Part shown: piece by piece, positions 1 through 6,888 of the stretch | How positions within the stretch are numbered: the stretch's first letter is position 1 | Layout of the letters: the number at the start of each line of letters is the position of its first letter | NCBI GenBank assembly: GCA_035556655.1 | Contig: DATMFW010000021.1 | Location: 1 to 14,773 of the forward strand | Source: JBDSKH01 sp035556655 | Lineage (GTDB): Bacteria > Actinomycetota > Actinomycetes > Actinomycetales > Microbacteriaceae | Reading direction: 5' to 3' | DNA: 14,773 bases | The notes under the pieces: generated by a model | What the model was told of the DNA's origin: nothing | Database searches by the model: none | The model's input: only the letters and a program-made list of their open reading frames with translations | Translations under genes and position numbers: made by a program

Positions 1-53
1 GTGCGCCTCTACCCTCGGGACTGGCTGCACCCAGCAGTCGTCTCACGGCCTTT

Positions 54-57
54 GGAG
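54..57 (+). promoter_or_regulatory. Shine-Dalgarno sequence of glnA1
   Basis: GGAG lies 10 nt before the ATG at 68. It is the only purine-rich match upstream of this start and supports it. No TAnnnT box sits 6 nt before this ATG, so glnA1 appears to have a leader, unlike several other genes in the window. Only 67 nt of upstream sequence is present, and I see no convincing promoter in it. Confidence 0.5.
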
Positions 58-67
58 TTTCCGCACT

Positions 68-1504
68 ATGTCCAAGCCCCTGTTCAGCGACTCGTCCGAG
101 GTCCTGAAGTTCATCAAAGACACCGATGTCAAGTTCCTCGACATCCGTTTCACCGATCTGCCCGGCATCCAGCAGCACTTCAACATCCCGGCGTCGACGG
201 TCGATGAGGAGTTCTTCACGGTCGGCCAGCTCTTCGACGGGTCCTCGATCCGCGGCTTCCAGTCGATCCACGAGTCCGACCTGCAGCTGATCCCCGACAT
301 CTCGACGGCGTTCGTCGACCCGTTCCGCACCGAGCGCACCCTGGTGATCGTCTTCGACATCTACAACCCGCGCAACGGTGAGATCTACGGCCGCGACCCG
401 CGCCAGGTGGCCAAGAAGGCCGAGAAGTACCTCGCCTCGACCGGTATCGCCGACACCGCGTTCTTCGCCCCCGAGGCCGAGTTCTTCATCTTCGACAACG
501 TGCAGTACGAGGTCAAGCAGAACAAGAGCTACTACGAGGTCGACTCCTCCGAGGCCGCCTGGAACTCGGGCCGCGAGGAGGAGGGCGGCAACCTCGCCAA
601 CAAGACCCCCTACAAGGGCGGCTACTTCCCGGTCACCCCGGTCGACCAGCACGCCGACCTGCGCGACGACATCGTGCTGAAGCTCATGGAGGTCGGGCTC
701 GAGGTCGAGCGCTCGCACCACGAGGTCGGCACCGCCGGCCAGGGCGAGATCAACTACAAGTTCGACACGATGGTGCGCGCCGCCGACGACATCCTGACGT
801 TCAAGTACATCGTCAAGAACACCGCGCTGGAGTGGGGCAAGGTCGCGACCTTCATGCCGAAGCCGCTGATGGGAGACAACGGGTCGGGCATGCACACCCA
901 CCAGTCGCTCTGGAACGACGGCAAGCCGCTGTTCTACGACGAGAAGGGCTACGGCGGCCTGAGCGACATCGCGCGCTGGTACATCGGCGGTATCCTCAAG
1001 CACGCGCCCGCGATCGCCGCATTCACCAACCCGACGGTGAACTCCTACCACCGGCTCATCCCCGGCTTCGAGGCGCCCGTCAACCTGGTGTACTCGGCGG
1101 GCAACCGCTCGGCGTCGATCCGCATCCCGATCACCGGCACCAACCCGAAGGCCAAGCGCATCGAGTACCGCGCGCCCGACGCCTCGGGCAACCCGTACCT
1201 GGCGTTCGCGGCTCAGCTGATGGCCGGGCTCGACGGCATCAAGAACAAGATCGAGCCGCACGAGCCGGTCGACAAGGACCTCTACGAGTTGCCGCCCGAG
1301 GAGGCCAGGAACATCCCGCAGCTGCCGGGTTCGCTGGCGGCCGCGCTCGACGCGCTCGAGGGCGACCACGACTTCCTGCTCGAGGGCGGCGTGTTCACCC
1401 AGGACCTCATCGACGCCTGGATCGACTACAAGCGCGAGAAGGAGCTCCTGCCCTTCGCGCAGCGTCCGCACCCGTTCGAGTACGAACTGTACTTCGGGGT
1501 CTGA
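68..1504 (+). CDS. glnA: Glutamine synthetase type I (adenylylatable, GSI-beta)
   Basis: Glutamine synthetase makes glutamine from glutamate, ammonium and ATP in the cytosol as a dodecamer; it is the main ammonium-assimilating enzyme. The 478-aa product has the usual GSI-beta length. Visible signatures are the FDGSS loop (Asp57, ammonium-site aspartate), metal ligands Glu136/Glu138, Glu219 and Glu227, His276 in GSGMHTH, Arg347 in AGNRSAS, and Glu366 in RIEYRAP. The adenylylation loop DLYELPPEEA carries Tyr406, which matches the numbering of the M. tuberculosis enzyme. This is therefore the expected target of GlnE, encoded convergently just downstream. The ATG at 68 has a GGAG box and gives the standard N-terminus. 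The gene is monocistronic here and ends in a strong inverted repeat. Identification is very secure. Confidence 0.98.
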   Translation: MSKPLFSDSSEVLKFIKDTDVKFLDIRFTDLPGIQQHFNIPASTVDEEFFTVGQLFDGSSIRGFQSIHESDLQLIPDISTAFVDPFRTERTLVIVFDIYNPRNGEIYGRDPRQVAKKAEKYLASTGIADTAFFAPEAEFFIFDNVQYEVKQNKSYYEVDSSEAAWNSGREEEGGNLANKTPYKGGYFPVTPVDQHADLRDDIVLKLMEVGLEVERSHHEVGTAGQGEINYKFDTMVRAADDILTFKYIVKNTALEWGKVATFMPKPLMGDNGSGMHTHQSLWNDGKPLFYDEKGYGGLSDIARWYIGGILKHAPAIAAFTNPTVNSYHRLIPGFEAPVNLVYSAGNRSASIRIPITGTNPKAKRIEYRAPDASGNPYLAFAAQLMAGLDGIKNKIEPHEPVDKDLYELPPEEARNIPQLPGSLAAALDALEGDHDFLLEGGVFTQDLIDAWIDYKREKELLPFAQRPHPFEYELYFGV

Positions 1505-1516
1505 CCCGTCGCAATC

Positions 1517-1560
1517 GCACAGATCCGACGGGAGGGATTGCCCTCACGTCGGATCTGTGC
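1517..1560. terminator. Bidirectional hairpin between glnA and glnE
   Basis: Perfect 14-bp arms (1517-1530 and 1547-1560, GCACAGATCCGACG and its complement) enclose a second 5-bp stem (1532-1536 with 1541-1545) with the 4-nt loop ATTG. It lies between the convergent stop codons of glnA (1504) and glnE (1574). No T-run follows on either strand, so it fits the stem-only terminators common in high-GC actinobacteria rather than a classical U-tract terminator. The role is inferred from position and symmetry. Confidence 0.8.
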
Positions 1561-1571
1561 GCGCGAGCCGG

Positions 1572-4463
1572 TCAGCCGGCCGCGTAGAACTCCCGCTCGA
1601 ACACCTGCCGCGCCTGGCGGGTCGTGCGCAGGTAGTCCTCGTCGAGCTGCGAGGCTCCGCCCGGCGGGTAGCCCATCAGGCGCGCCATGCCCTCGAGCTG
1701 GCGTCGATCCACGGGGAGTACGTCGGCCGTCTTCGCCGTCCACAGGGTGAGGGCCGACCGCGCGCGCGAGGCGATGATCCAGGCGGAACGCAGCTTGCCC
1801 GCATCCGCCTCGTCGATCAGCCCGGATGCGACGGCCGCCCCCAGCGCATCGAGCGTCGACGGCGTGCGCAGCCCCGGTTCCGCGCCCGCGTGCTGCAGCT
1901 GCAGCAGTTGCACGAACCACTCGACGTCGCTCAGAGACCCGCGCCCCAGTTTCAGGTGCCGGGCCGGGTCGGCGGCCTGCGGCAGCCGCTCGGCCTCGAC
2001 CCGGGCCTTGATGCGCTTGATCTCGCGCACCTCGGTCTGTCCGATGGTCGCCGGGTAGCGGATCCCGTCGGCGAGAGCGGTGAAGTCCCGTTGCAGGGGT
2101 TCGTCGCCGGCGACGGTGCGGGCGCGCAGCAGGGCCTGCGCCTCCCAGGTCAGCGACCAGCGCTCGTAGTAGGCGGCGTAGGACTCCAGCGACCGCACGA
2201 TGGCCCCGTTCTTGCCCTCGGGGCGCAGGCCCGTGTCGAGGTCGAGCGGCAGCCGCAGGTCTTCGGTGAGCCGCACGAGCTCGTGCACGATGCGCTCGGC
2301 GGTGCGCTGGGCGTCCTCGGGGTCGGCTCCCGCCGCGCGGTACACGTACATCACGTCGGCATCGCTGCCGAACCCCAGCTCGGCGCCGCCGTAGCGGCCC
2401 ATGGCGACGATCGCGAACTCGATGCCGTCGCCCGCGGGGTGGGCGAGCGCGAGCATGCCGCGCAGGGTCGTCGAGGTGATGGTGGCGAGGGCCTGACCGA
2501 GTTCCTCGATGGTGACCACGCCGAGGATGCTGGCCAGCGCGAGGCGCAGCACCTCTCGGCGACGCACCGTGCGCAGCGAGGCCGCCGCGGCCTCCGGGTC
2601 GCTCTCGTAGCGTGCGAGGGTCGCGGCGACCTCCTCGTCGAGGTCGGCCGCGGCACGCGGCCGCAGTTCGGCGTCGTTCTCGAGCCAGGCGGCGGCGTCC
2701 GGGATCCGCTCCAGCAGCCCGCCGACGAATCGGGAGCTGGAGAGCACATGCGTCAGCCGCTGCGCCGCGCCCGAGGAGTCGCGGAGCATGCGCAGGAACC
2801 AGAAGGCCTCGCCGAGATCGTCGCTCAGCCGCCGGAACGCGAGCAGCCCGAAGTCGGGGTCGGCCCCGTCGGCGAACCACTGCAGCATGACCGGCAGCAG
2901 GGTGCGCTGGATCTGCGCCCGGCGCGCCACTCCCCCGGTGAGCGCCGCGATGTGGTGCAGGGCGCCACGCGGATCGGCGAACCCGATGGCCGCCAGACGC
3001 GCCTCGGCCTGCTCGCTGGTGAGGGCGTAGCCCTCTTCGGGTAGCGCGGCGACCGCCGACAGCAGGGGGCGGTAGAACAGCCGCTCGTGCAGGCTGCGCA
3101 CCTCGAGCTTGACGGCCTGCCAGGCCTCCAGCACCCCGTCGGCGGTGGGCGCGACCCCCGAGGCCCGGCCGAGCACCCGCAGCGCCTCGGGGTCTCGCGG
3201 CATCAGATGGGTGCGGCGCAGCCTCGACAACTGCAGACGGTGCTCGAGGAGGCGCAGGAACCGGTAGTCCTTCGCGAACCCGGCGGCCTCGGCCCGGCCG
3301 ATGTATCCGCCATCGGCGAGGGCATCGAGCGCGTCGAGGGTGGAGCGCCGGCGCACCACCGGATCGGTGCGGCCGTGCACGAGCTGCAGCAGCTGGATCG
3401 TGAACTCGACATCCCGCAGGCCTCCCGGCCCGAGCTTCAGCTGCACGTCGATCTCGTCCGCGGGGATGTGCGCGGTCACCCGTTCGCGCATGCGCTGGAC
3501 GGAGTCCACGAATCCTTCCCGCGCGGCGCTGGACCAGACCATCGGCTCGACCATCGCGATGTACGCCTCGCCGAGGTCGCGATCGCCGGCGAGCGGCCTG
3601 GCCTTCAGCAGTGCCTGGAACTCCCAGCCCTTCGCCCAGCGCTCGTAATACGCCTGGTGGGATTCCAGGGTGCGCACCAGCGCGCCGTCCTTGCCCTCGG
3701 GGCGCAGGTTCGCATCCACCTCCCACAGCGGCGGCTCGGTGGCGAGCTCGCCGAGGCCCTTCATGGTGTCCATGGCGAGGCGGGTGGCGATCTCGAGGTC
3801 GCCCTCACCGACGAAGATCACGTCGACATCGCTCAGGTAGTTGAGCTCTCTGGCCCCCGATTTGCCCATGCCGATGATCGCGAGTCGCGTCGCGGCGACC
3901 TCGTCGGCCGGTGCGCGGCTCGCGGTGCGCGCCAGTGCGAGGGAGGCATCGAGCGCGGCACCGGCGAGGTCGGCCAGTGCGGCGGCGACCCGATCGACGA
4001 TCGAGAGCGGGTCCGGGTGCTCCAGATCCCAGACCGCCAGCCGCAGCAGCTCCCGGCGGTAGGCGACGCGCAGCGCGACCCAGCCTTCCTCACCCGACGC
4101 CCCGTCGACGGCTTTGGCGAGCATCGCCCGGTACCGCGCCTCGGTCAGCGGCGCGCTCAGCGGATGCCGCAGCGCCTCCAGCCGGCCGGGCCGCCTCGCC
4201 AGGAACCCGGCGAGCCCCTCCGACGCGCCGAGGACGCGCAGCAGGCGCGCGGTCGAGGTGGGGTCCTGCAGGGTGCGGGCCACCGCATCCGGGGCCGTGT
4301 CGCGCAGCGAGCGCAGCAGCCGCAGGGCCTGGTCGGGGTCGGCGGCGACGGCGAACAGCGGCGCGATGCCCGCGGGCAGGTCCGCCAGCCCCTCCTGGGC
4401 GGCGCTCAGTCCGGAGAACCCGGACTTCGCGAGCTCGGTGAGGGTGGTGGCGGAGCGGGTCAT
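1572..4463 (-). CDS. glnE: Bifunctional glutamine synthetase adenylyltransferase/adenylyl-removing enzyme
   Basis: GlnE switches GlnA off by transferring AMP from ATP to the conserved tyrosine, and back on by phosphorolytic removal of that AMP. The 963-aa product is close to family length (E. coli 946, M. tuberculosis 994). It shows the two-copy architecture: an N-terminal nucleotidyltransferase-like motif GMGKSGARELNYLSDVDVIF at residues 198-217 (adenylyl-removase half, Asp212/Asp214), and a second one, MGRYGGAELGFGSDADVMY, near residue 687 (adenylyltransferase half). Each is followed by a helical GlnD-UTase-like segment containing LRPEGK. Both DxD motifs are intact, so both activities are expected. 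The ATG lies 7 nt after the glnA2 stop with only a weak purine stretch, suggesting co-transcription and translational coupling with glnA2. The gene converges on its own target gene. Confidence 0.97.
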   Translation of the reverse strand: MTRSATTLTELAKSGFSGLSAAQEGLADLPAGIAPLFAVAADPDQALRLLRSLRDTAPDAVARTLQDPTSTARLLRVLGASEGLAGFLARRPGRLEALRHPLSAPLTEARYRAMLAKAVDGASGEEGWVALRVAYRRELLRLAVWDLEHPDPLSIVDRVAAALADLAGAALDASLALARTASRAPADEVAATRLAIIGMGKSGARELNYLSDVDVIFVGEGDLEIATRLAMDTMKGLGELATEPPLWEVDANLRPEGKDGALVRTLESHQAYYERWAKGWEFQALLKARPLAGDRDLGEAYIAMVEPMVWSSAAREGFVDSVQRMRERVTAHIPADEIDVQLKLGPGGLRDVEFTIQLLQLVHGRTDPVVRRRSTLDALDALADGGYIGRAEAAGFAKDYRFLRLLEHRLQLSRLRRTHLMPRDPEALRVLGRASGVAPTADGVLEAWQAVKLEVRSLHERLFYRPLLSAVAALPEEGYALTSEQAEARLAAIGFADPRGALHHIAALTGGVARRAQIQRTLLPVMLQWFADGADPDFGLLAFRRLSDDLGEAFWFLRMLRDSSGAAQRLTHVLSSSRFVGGLLERIPDAAAWLENDAELRPRAAADLDEEVAATLARYESDPEAAAASLRTVRRREVLRLALASILGVVTIEELGQALATITSTTLRGMLALAHPAGDGIEFAIVAMGRYGGAELGFGSDADVMYVYRAAGADPEDAQRTAERIVHELVRLTEDLRLPLDLDTGLRPEGKNGAIVRSLESYAAYYERWSLTWEAQALLRARTVAGDEPLQRDFTALADGIRYPATIGQTEVREIKRIKARVEAERLPQAADPARHLKLGRGSLSDVEWFVQLLQLQHAGAEPGLRTPSTLDALGAAVASGLIDEADAGKLRSAWIIASRARSALTLWTAKTADVLPVDRRQLEGMARLMGYPPGGASQLDEDYLRTTRQARQVFEREFYAAG

Positions 4464-4470
4464 TCCGCGG

Positions 4471-5817
4471 CTACAGGATCTCCAGGTTGCTGGACAGCTC
4501 GAACGGCGTCACCTGGGCCCGGTACCCGGCCCATTCGCGGCGCTTGTTGGCCAGCACGTACTGGAACACCTGCTCGCCGAGGGTCTCGGCCACCAGTTCG
4601 CTGTCTTGCATGTACCCGAGCGCGCGGTCGAGCGAGGCGGGCAGGCTGTCGTAGCCGAGGGCCCGGCGCTCGGCGTCGGTCATGCTCCAGACGTCGCCCT
4701 CGGCCTCCGGGGGCAGCTCGTAGCTCTCCTCGATGCCTTTGAGGCCGGCGGCCAGCAGCAGCGCGAACGCCAGGTAGGGGTTCGCGGCGGAGTCCATGGC
4801 GCGGTACTCGATGCGTGCGCTCTGGCCCTTGCCGAGCTTGTACAGCGGCACCCGGACGAGCGCGCTGCGGTTGTTGTGGCCCCAGGTGAGGTAGCTCGGC
4901 GCCTCGCGGGCGTAGTCGCCGCCCCACAGGCGCTTGTAGGAGTTGACGAACTGGTTCGTCACGGCGGTGATCTCGGGAGCGTGTTTCAACAGGCCGGCGA
5001 CGAACTGCCTGCCGATGGTCGAGAGCTGGTACTGCCCCGACGGGTCGAAGAAGGCGTTCGTGTCGCCCTCGAAGAGCGACAGGTGGGTGTGCATGCCCGA
5101 ACCCGGCTCGCCGGCCAGCGGCTTGGGCATGAACGTGGCGTACACGCCCTGCTCGATCGCGACCTCTTTCACCACCGTGCGGAAGGTCATGATGTTGTCG
5201 GCCGTGGTGAGCGCGTCGGCGTAGCGCAGGTCGATCTCGTTCTGACCGGGCCCCGCCTCGTGGTGGCTGAACTCGACCGAGATGCCGAGGTCCTCCAGCA
5301 TGCGCACCGACCGGCGGCGGAAATCGTTCGCCGTGCCGCCGGGCACGTTGTCGAAGTACCCGGCGCCGTCGACCGGGACGGGGACGCCGTTCTCGAGCTT
5401 GCTCGACTTGAGCAGGTAGAACTCGATCTCCGGATGCGTGTAGAAGGTGAATCCGCGATCTCCGGCCTTCGCCAGCGCCCGCTTCAACACGTTCCGCGGG
5501 TCCGCGGCCGCGGGCTGGCCGTCGGGGGTGGTGATGTCGCAGAACATCCGCGCCGTGGGGTCGACCTCGCCGCGCCAGGGCAGGATCTGGAAGGTCGTCG
5601 GGTCGGGGTGGGCGAGCACGTCCGCCTCGTGGGTGCGGGTGAGGCCCTCGATCGCCGAGCCATCGAATCCGACGCCCTCGTTGAACGCGCCCTCGACCTC
5701 GGCGGGGGCGAGCGCCACCGACTTCAGCTGACCCACCACGTCGGTGAACCACAAGCGCACGAACTTGACGCCGCGTTCCTCGATCGTGCGGAGAACGAAG
5801 TCACGCTGCTTGTCCAC
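4471..5817 (-). CDS. glnA2: GlnA2-type glutamine synthetase family protein (non-adenylylated)
   Basis: This is a 448-aa GS-fold ligase. The catalytic set is visible: FDGSA loop with Asp52, HPEIE metal ligands Glu130/Glu132, SHHEA with Glu187, Glu194, GSGMHTH with His243, NNRSA with Arg317, and RIEYRA with Glu337. It lacks the insertion and adenylylation loop of GlnA. The position matching the modified tyrosine is Trp377 (GDVWSM), so GlnE should not regulate it. Members of this actinobacterial GlnA2 group are annotated as glutamine synthetase, but the Streptomyces member is reported as a gamma-glutamylpolyamine synthetase; the sequence alone cannot decide substrate here. The start is GTG at 5817, supported by a GGAAAGG box 6 nt upstream. 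glnE follows 7 nt downstream. The order relative to glnA and glnE is the same as in M. tuberculosis. Confidence 0.9.
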   Translation of the reverse strand: MDKQRDFVLRTIEERGVKFVRLWFTDVVGQLKSVALAPAEVEGAFNEGVGFDGSAIEGLTRTHEADVLAHPDPTTFQILPWRGEVDPTARMFCDITTPDGQPAAADPRNVLKRALAKAGDRGFTFYTHPEIEFYLLKSSKLENGVPVPVDGAGYFDNVPGGTANDFRRRSVRMLEDLGISVEFSHHEAGPGQNEIDLRYADALTTADNIMTFRTVVKEVAIEQGVYATFMPKPLAGEPGSGMHTHLSLFEGDTNAFFDPSGQYQLSTIGRQFVAGLLKHAPEITAVTNQFVNSYKRLWGGDYAREAPSYLTWGHNNRSALVRVPLYKLGKGQSARIEYRAMDSAANPYLAFALLLAAGLKGIEESYELPPEAEGDVWSMTDAERRALGYDSLPASLDRALGYMQDSELVAETLGEQVFQYVLANKRREWAGYRAQVTPFELSSNLEIL

Positions 5818-5823
5818 GGCGGG

Positions 5824-5830
5824 CCTTTCC
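5824..5830 (-). promoter_or_regulatory. Shine-Dalgarno sequence of glnA2
   Basis: On the minus strand GGAAAGG stands 6 nt before the GTG at 5817. This decides the GTG start of glnA2, which has no nearby ATG. Confidence 0.7.
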
Positions 5831-5850
5831 GGTGTGGGAGACGGGTCTCC

Positions 5851-5878
5851 AGGCTACCCCGCAGTTAACTCCAGTTAA
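5851..5878 (-). promoter_or_regulatory. Predicted glnA2-glnE promoter
   Basis: On the minus strand TTAACT (5878-5873) and TAGCCT (5856-5851) are separated by 16 nt, a reasonable -35/-10 pair. The expected start lies near 5844, giving a leader of about 27 nt that includes the GGAAAGG ribosome site. The -35 lies inside the palindrome at 5871-5890. The sequence CAGTTAA also occurs twice, at 5862-5868 and 5872-5878, one helical turn apart. Prediction by eye only. Confidence 0.5.
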
Positions 5879-5890
5879 GCGTTTGACTGG
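5871..5890. promoter_or_regulatory. Candidate LacI-family operator
   Basis: The 20-bp palindrome has half-sites CCAGTTAAGC and GTTTGACTGG. It is symmetric at 8 of 10 positions per half (CCAGTyAArC) around a central CG. An AAnCGnTT core with central CG is typical of LacI-family operators. It overlaps both the -35 (TTGACT) of the rightward phosphoesterase-transporter operon and the -35 (TTAACT) of the leftward glnA2-glnE promoter. The only transcription factor encoded in the window is the LacI-family protein at 10811-11830, so it is the natural candidate binder. I saw no second copy of this palindrome in the window's other intergenic gaps. Confidence 0.6.
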
Positions 5891-5912
5891 CCGGGTCCCG
5901 GCTCCCTAGCCT
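5883..5912 (+). promoter_or_regulatory. Predicted promoter for a leaderless phosphoesterase-transporter operon transcript
   Basis: TTGACT (5883-5888) and TAGCCT (5907-5912) are 18 nt apart, and the ATG at 5919 follows the -10 by exactly 6 nt. Transcription would start at or next to the A of the ATG, giving a leaderless mRNA. This agrees with the absence of any Shine-Dalgarno sequence. The -35 is covered by the palindrome at 5871-5890. Confidence 0.6.
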
Positions 5913-5918
5913 GCGGAC

Positions 5919-6851
5919 ATGCGGCTGTTCTTCGCCTCCGACATCCACGGCTCGACGGCCTGCTTCAACAAACTGCTCCGCGCCCGGGACTTCTACCGCG
6001 TCGATGTCGTCCTGATGGGCGGAGACCTGTCGGGCAAAGAGCTGGTGCCGCTCGTCTCGCGGGGCTCCGGATGGACCGCCGCGTACCGCGGTGCGACGCA
6101 CGAGCTGGAGACGCGTGACGAGGCGGACGAGTTCGAACGGCGGGTCGCCCTCGTCGGCGGCTACACCACCCGCGTCGACGCCGCCGGCCTCGACGACCTG
6201 CGCGCCGATCAGGCGCACGTCGAGGAGGTGATGCACGAGCTCATCCTCGAGCGCACCGTTAAGTGGGTCGAGAAGGCGGAGGCGCAGCTCGCGGGCTCGC
6301 ACGAGCGCTTCTACCTCGGGCTCGGCAACGACGACTTCGACGACCTGGTGCCCGTGATCGACGGCGAGGCCGTCGGATACGCACGGGAAGGCGCGATGGA
6401 CTTCGGCGACCTGACCCTCGTCTCCCTCGGCTGGAGCAACCCGACACCGTGGAGCACGCACCGCGAGGCCCCGGAAGACGAACTCGGTGCGCGACTGCGG
6501 GCCATGACCGAGGGTCTCGACCCCACGCGCACCGTGCTCAATGTGCATGTGCCGCCGTACGGGCTCGGTCTCGACCTGGCCCCGCGGCTCGGAGCCGACC
6601 TGCAGATCCAGCTCGAAGGCGGCGAGCCCGACATGGTGCCCGTCGGCTCGACCGCCGTCGCCGACGTGATCCGCGACGTCCAGCCCGTCGCGAGCCTGCA
6701 CGGGCACATCCATGAGGGACGCGGCACCGCATCCCTCGGCAGGACCGCGGTGATCAACCCGGGCAGCGAATACGACCAGGGCACACTGCTCGGCGCCATC
6801 GTCGACGTGCGTCCCGGCAAGAAGACCCGGACGCAACTGGTCACGGGCTGA
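5919..6851 (+). CDS. Calcineurin-like metallophosphoesterase
   Basis: The 310-aa protein belongs to the binuclear metallophosphoesterase superfamily (PF00149 type). All metal-site motifs are present: SDIHGS with Asp8 and His10, GGDLSG with Asp36, LGNDDF with Asn137, NVHVPP with His210, and HGHIH with His261 and His263. No signal peptide is visible, so it should be cytosolic. Between the second and third motifs lies a long, charged, mostly helical segment (about residues 40-128) that probably forms a cap shaping substrate choice. Such enzymes hydrolyse phosphomono- or diesters, including cyclic nucleotides; the substrate cannot be read from the sequence. It is the first gene of the accessory operon, translated from an apparent leaderless start, and the transporter gene follows after 37 nt. 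Co-transcription with a transporter and a divergent SAHH-like enzyme suggests a role in handling a phosphorylated intermediate. Confidence 0.9.
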   Translation: MRLFFASDIHGSTACFNKLLRARDFYRVDVVLMGGDLSGKELVPLVSRGSGWTAAYRGATHELETRDEADEFERRVALVGGYTTRVDAAGLDDLRADQAHVEEVMHELILERTVKWVEKAEAQLAGSHERFYLGLGNDDFDDLVPVIDGEAVGYAREGAMDFGDLTLVSLGWSNPTPWSTHREAPEDELGARLRAMTEGLDPTRTVLNVHVPPYGLGLDLAPRLGADLQIQLEGGEPDMVPVGSTAVADVIRDVQPVASLHGHIHEGRGTASLGRTAVINPGSEYDQGTLLGAIVDVRPGKKTRTQLVTG

Positions 6852-6875
6852 AAACCCCGCAGTCCCCCACGAAAG

Positions 6876-6881
6876 AGGAGG
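6876..6881 (+). promoter_or_regulatory. Strong Shine-Dalgarno of the transporter gene
   Basis: AGGAGG, within AAAGAGGAGG, lies 7 nt before the ATG at 6889. It is the strongest ribosome site I noticed in the window and implies high translation of the permease from within the operon mRNA. Confidence 0.85.
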
Positions 6882-6888
6882 TAGTCAT

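Noticed and set aside
1..207. 68-codon frame at the left edge
   Set aside because: It overlaps glnA in another frame and has no supporting motif.
1426..3726. Long 766-codon minus-strand open frame
   Set aside because: It lies in another frame of glnE, is arginine/glycine/alanine-rich with no recognisable domain, and arises from high GC content.
3087..4742. 551-codon plus-strand open frame antisense to glnE and the glnA2 3' end
   Set aside because: Both underlying genes are unambiguous by motifs; the antisense frame has low-complexity His/Gln/Arg-rich content and no motif.
5818..5918. Canonical GlnR box upstream of glnA2
   Set aside because: GTnAC-N6-GnAAC is not matched; the CAGTTAA repeats have a 10-bp period and are better explained by the LacI-type palindrome.
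5865..6836. 323-codon minus-strand frame antisense to the metallophosphoesterase
   Set aside because: The plus-strand protein has a complete set of metal-site motifs; the antisense product has none and would also cover the divergent promoters.
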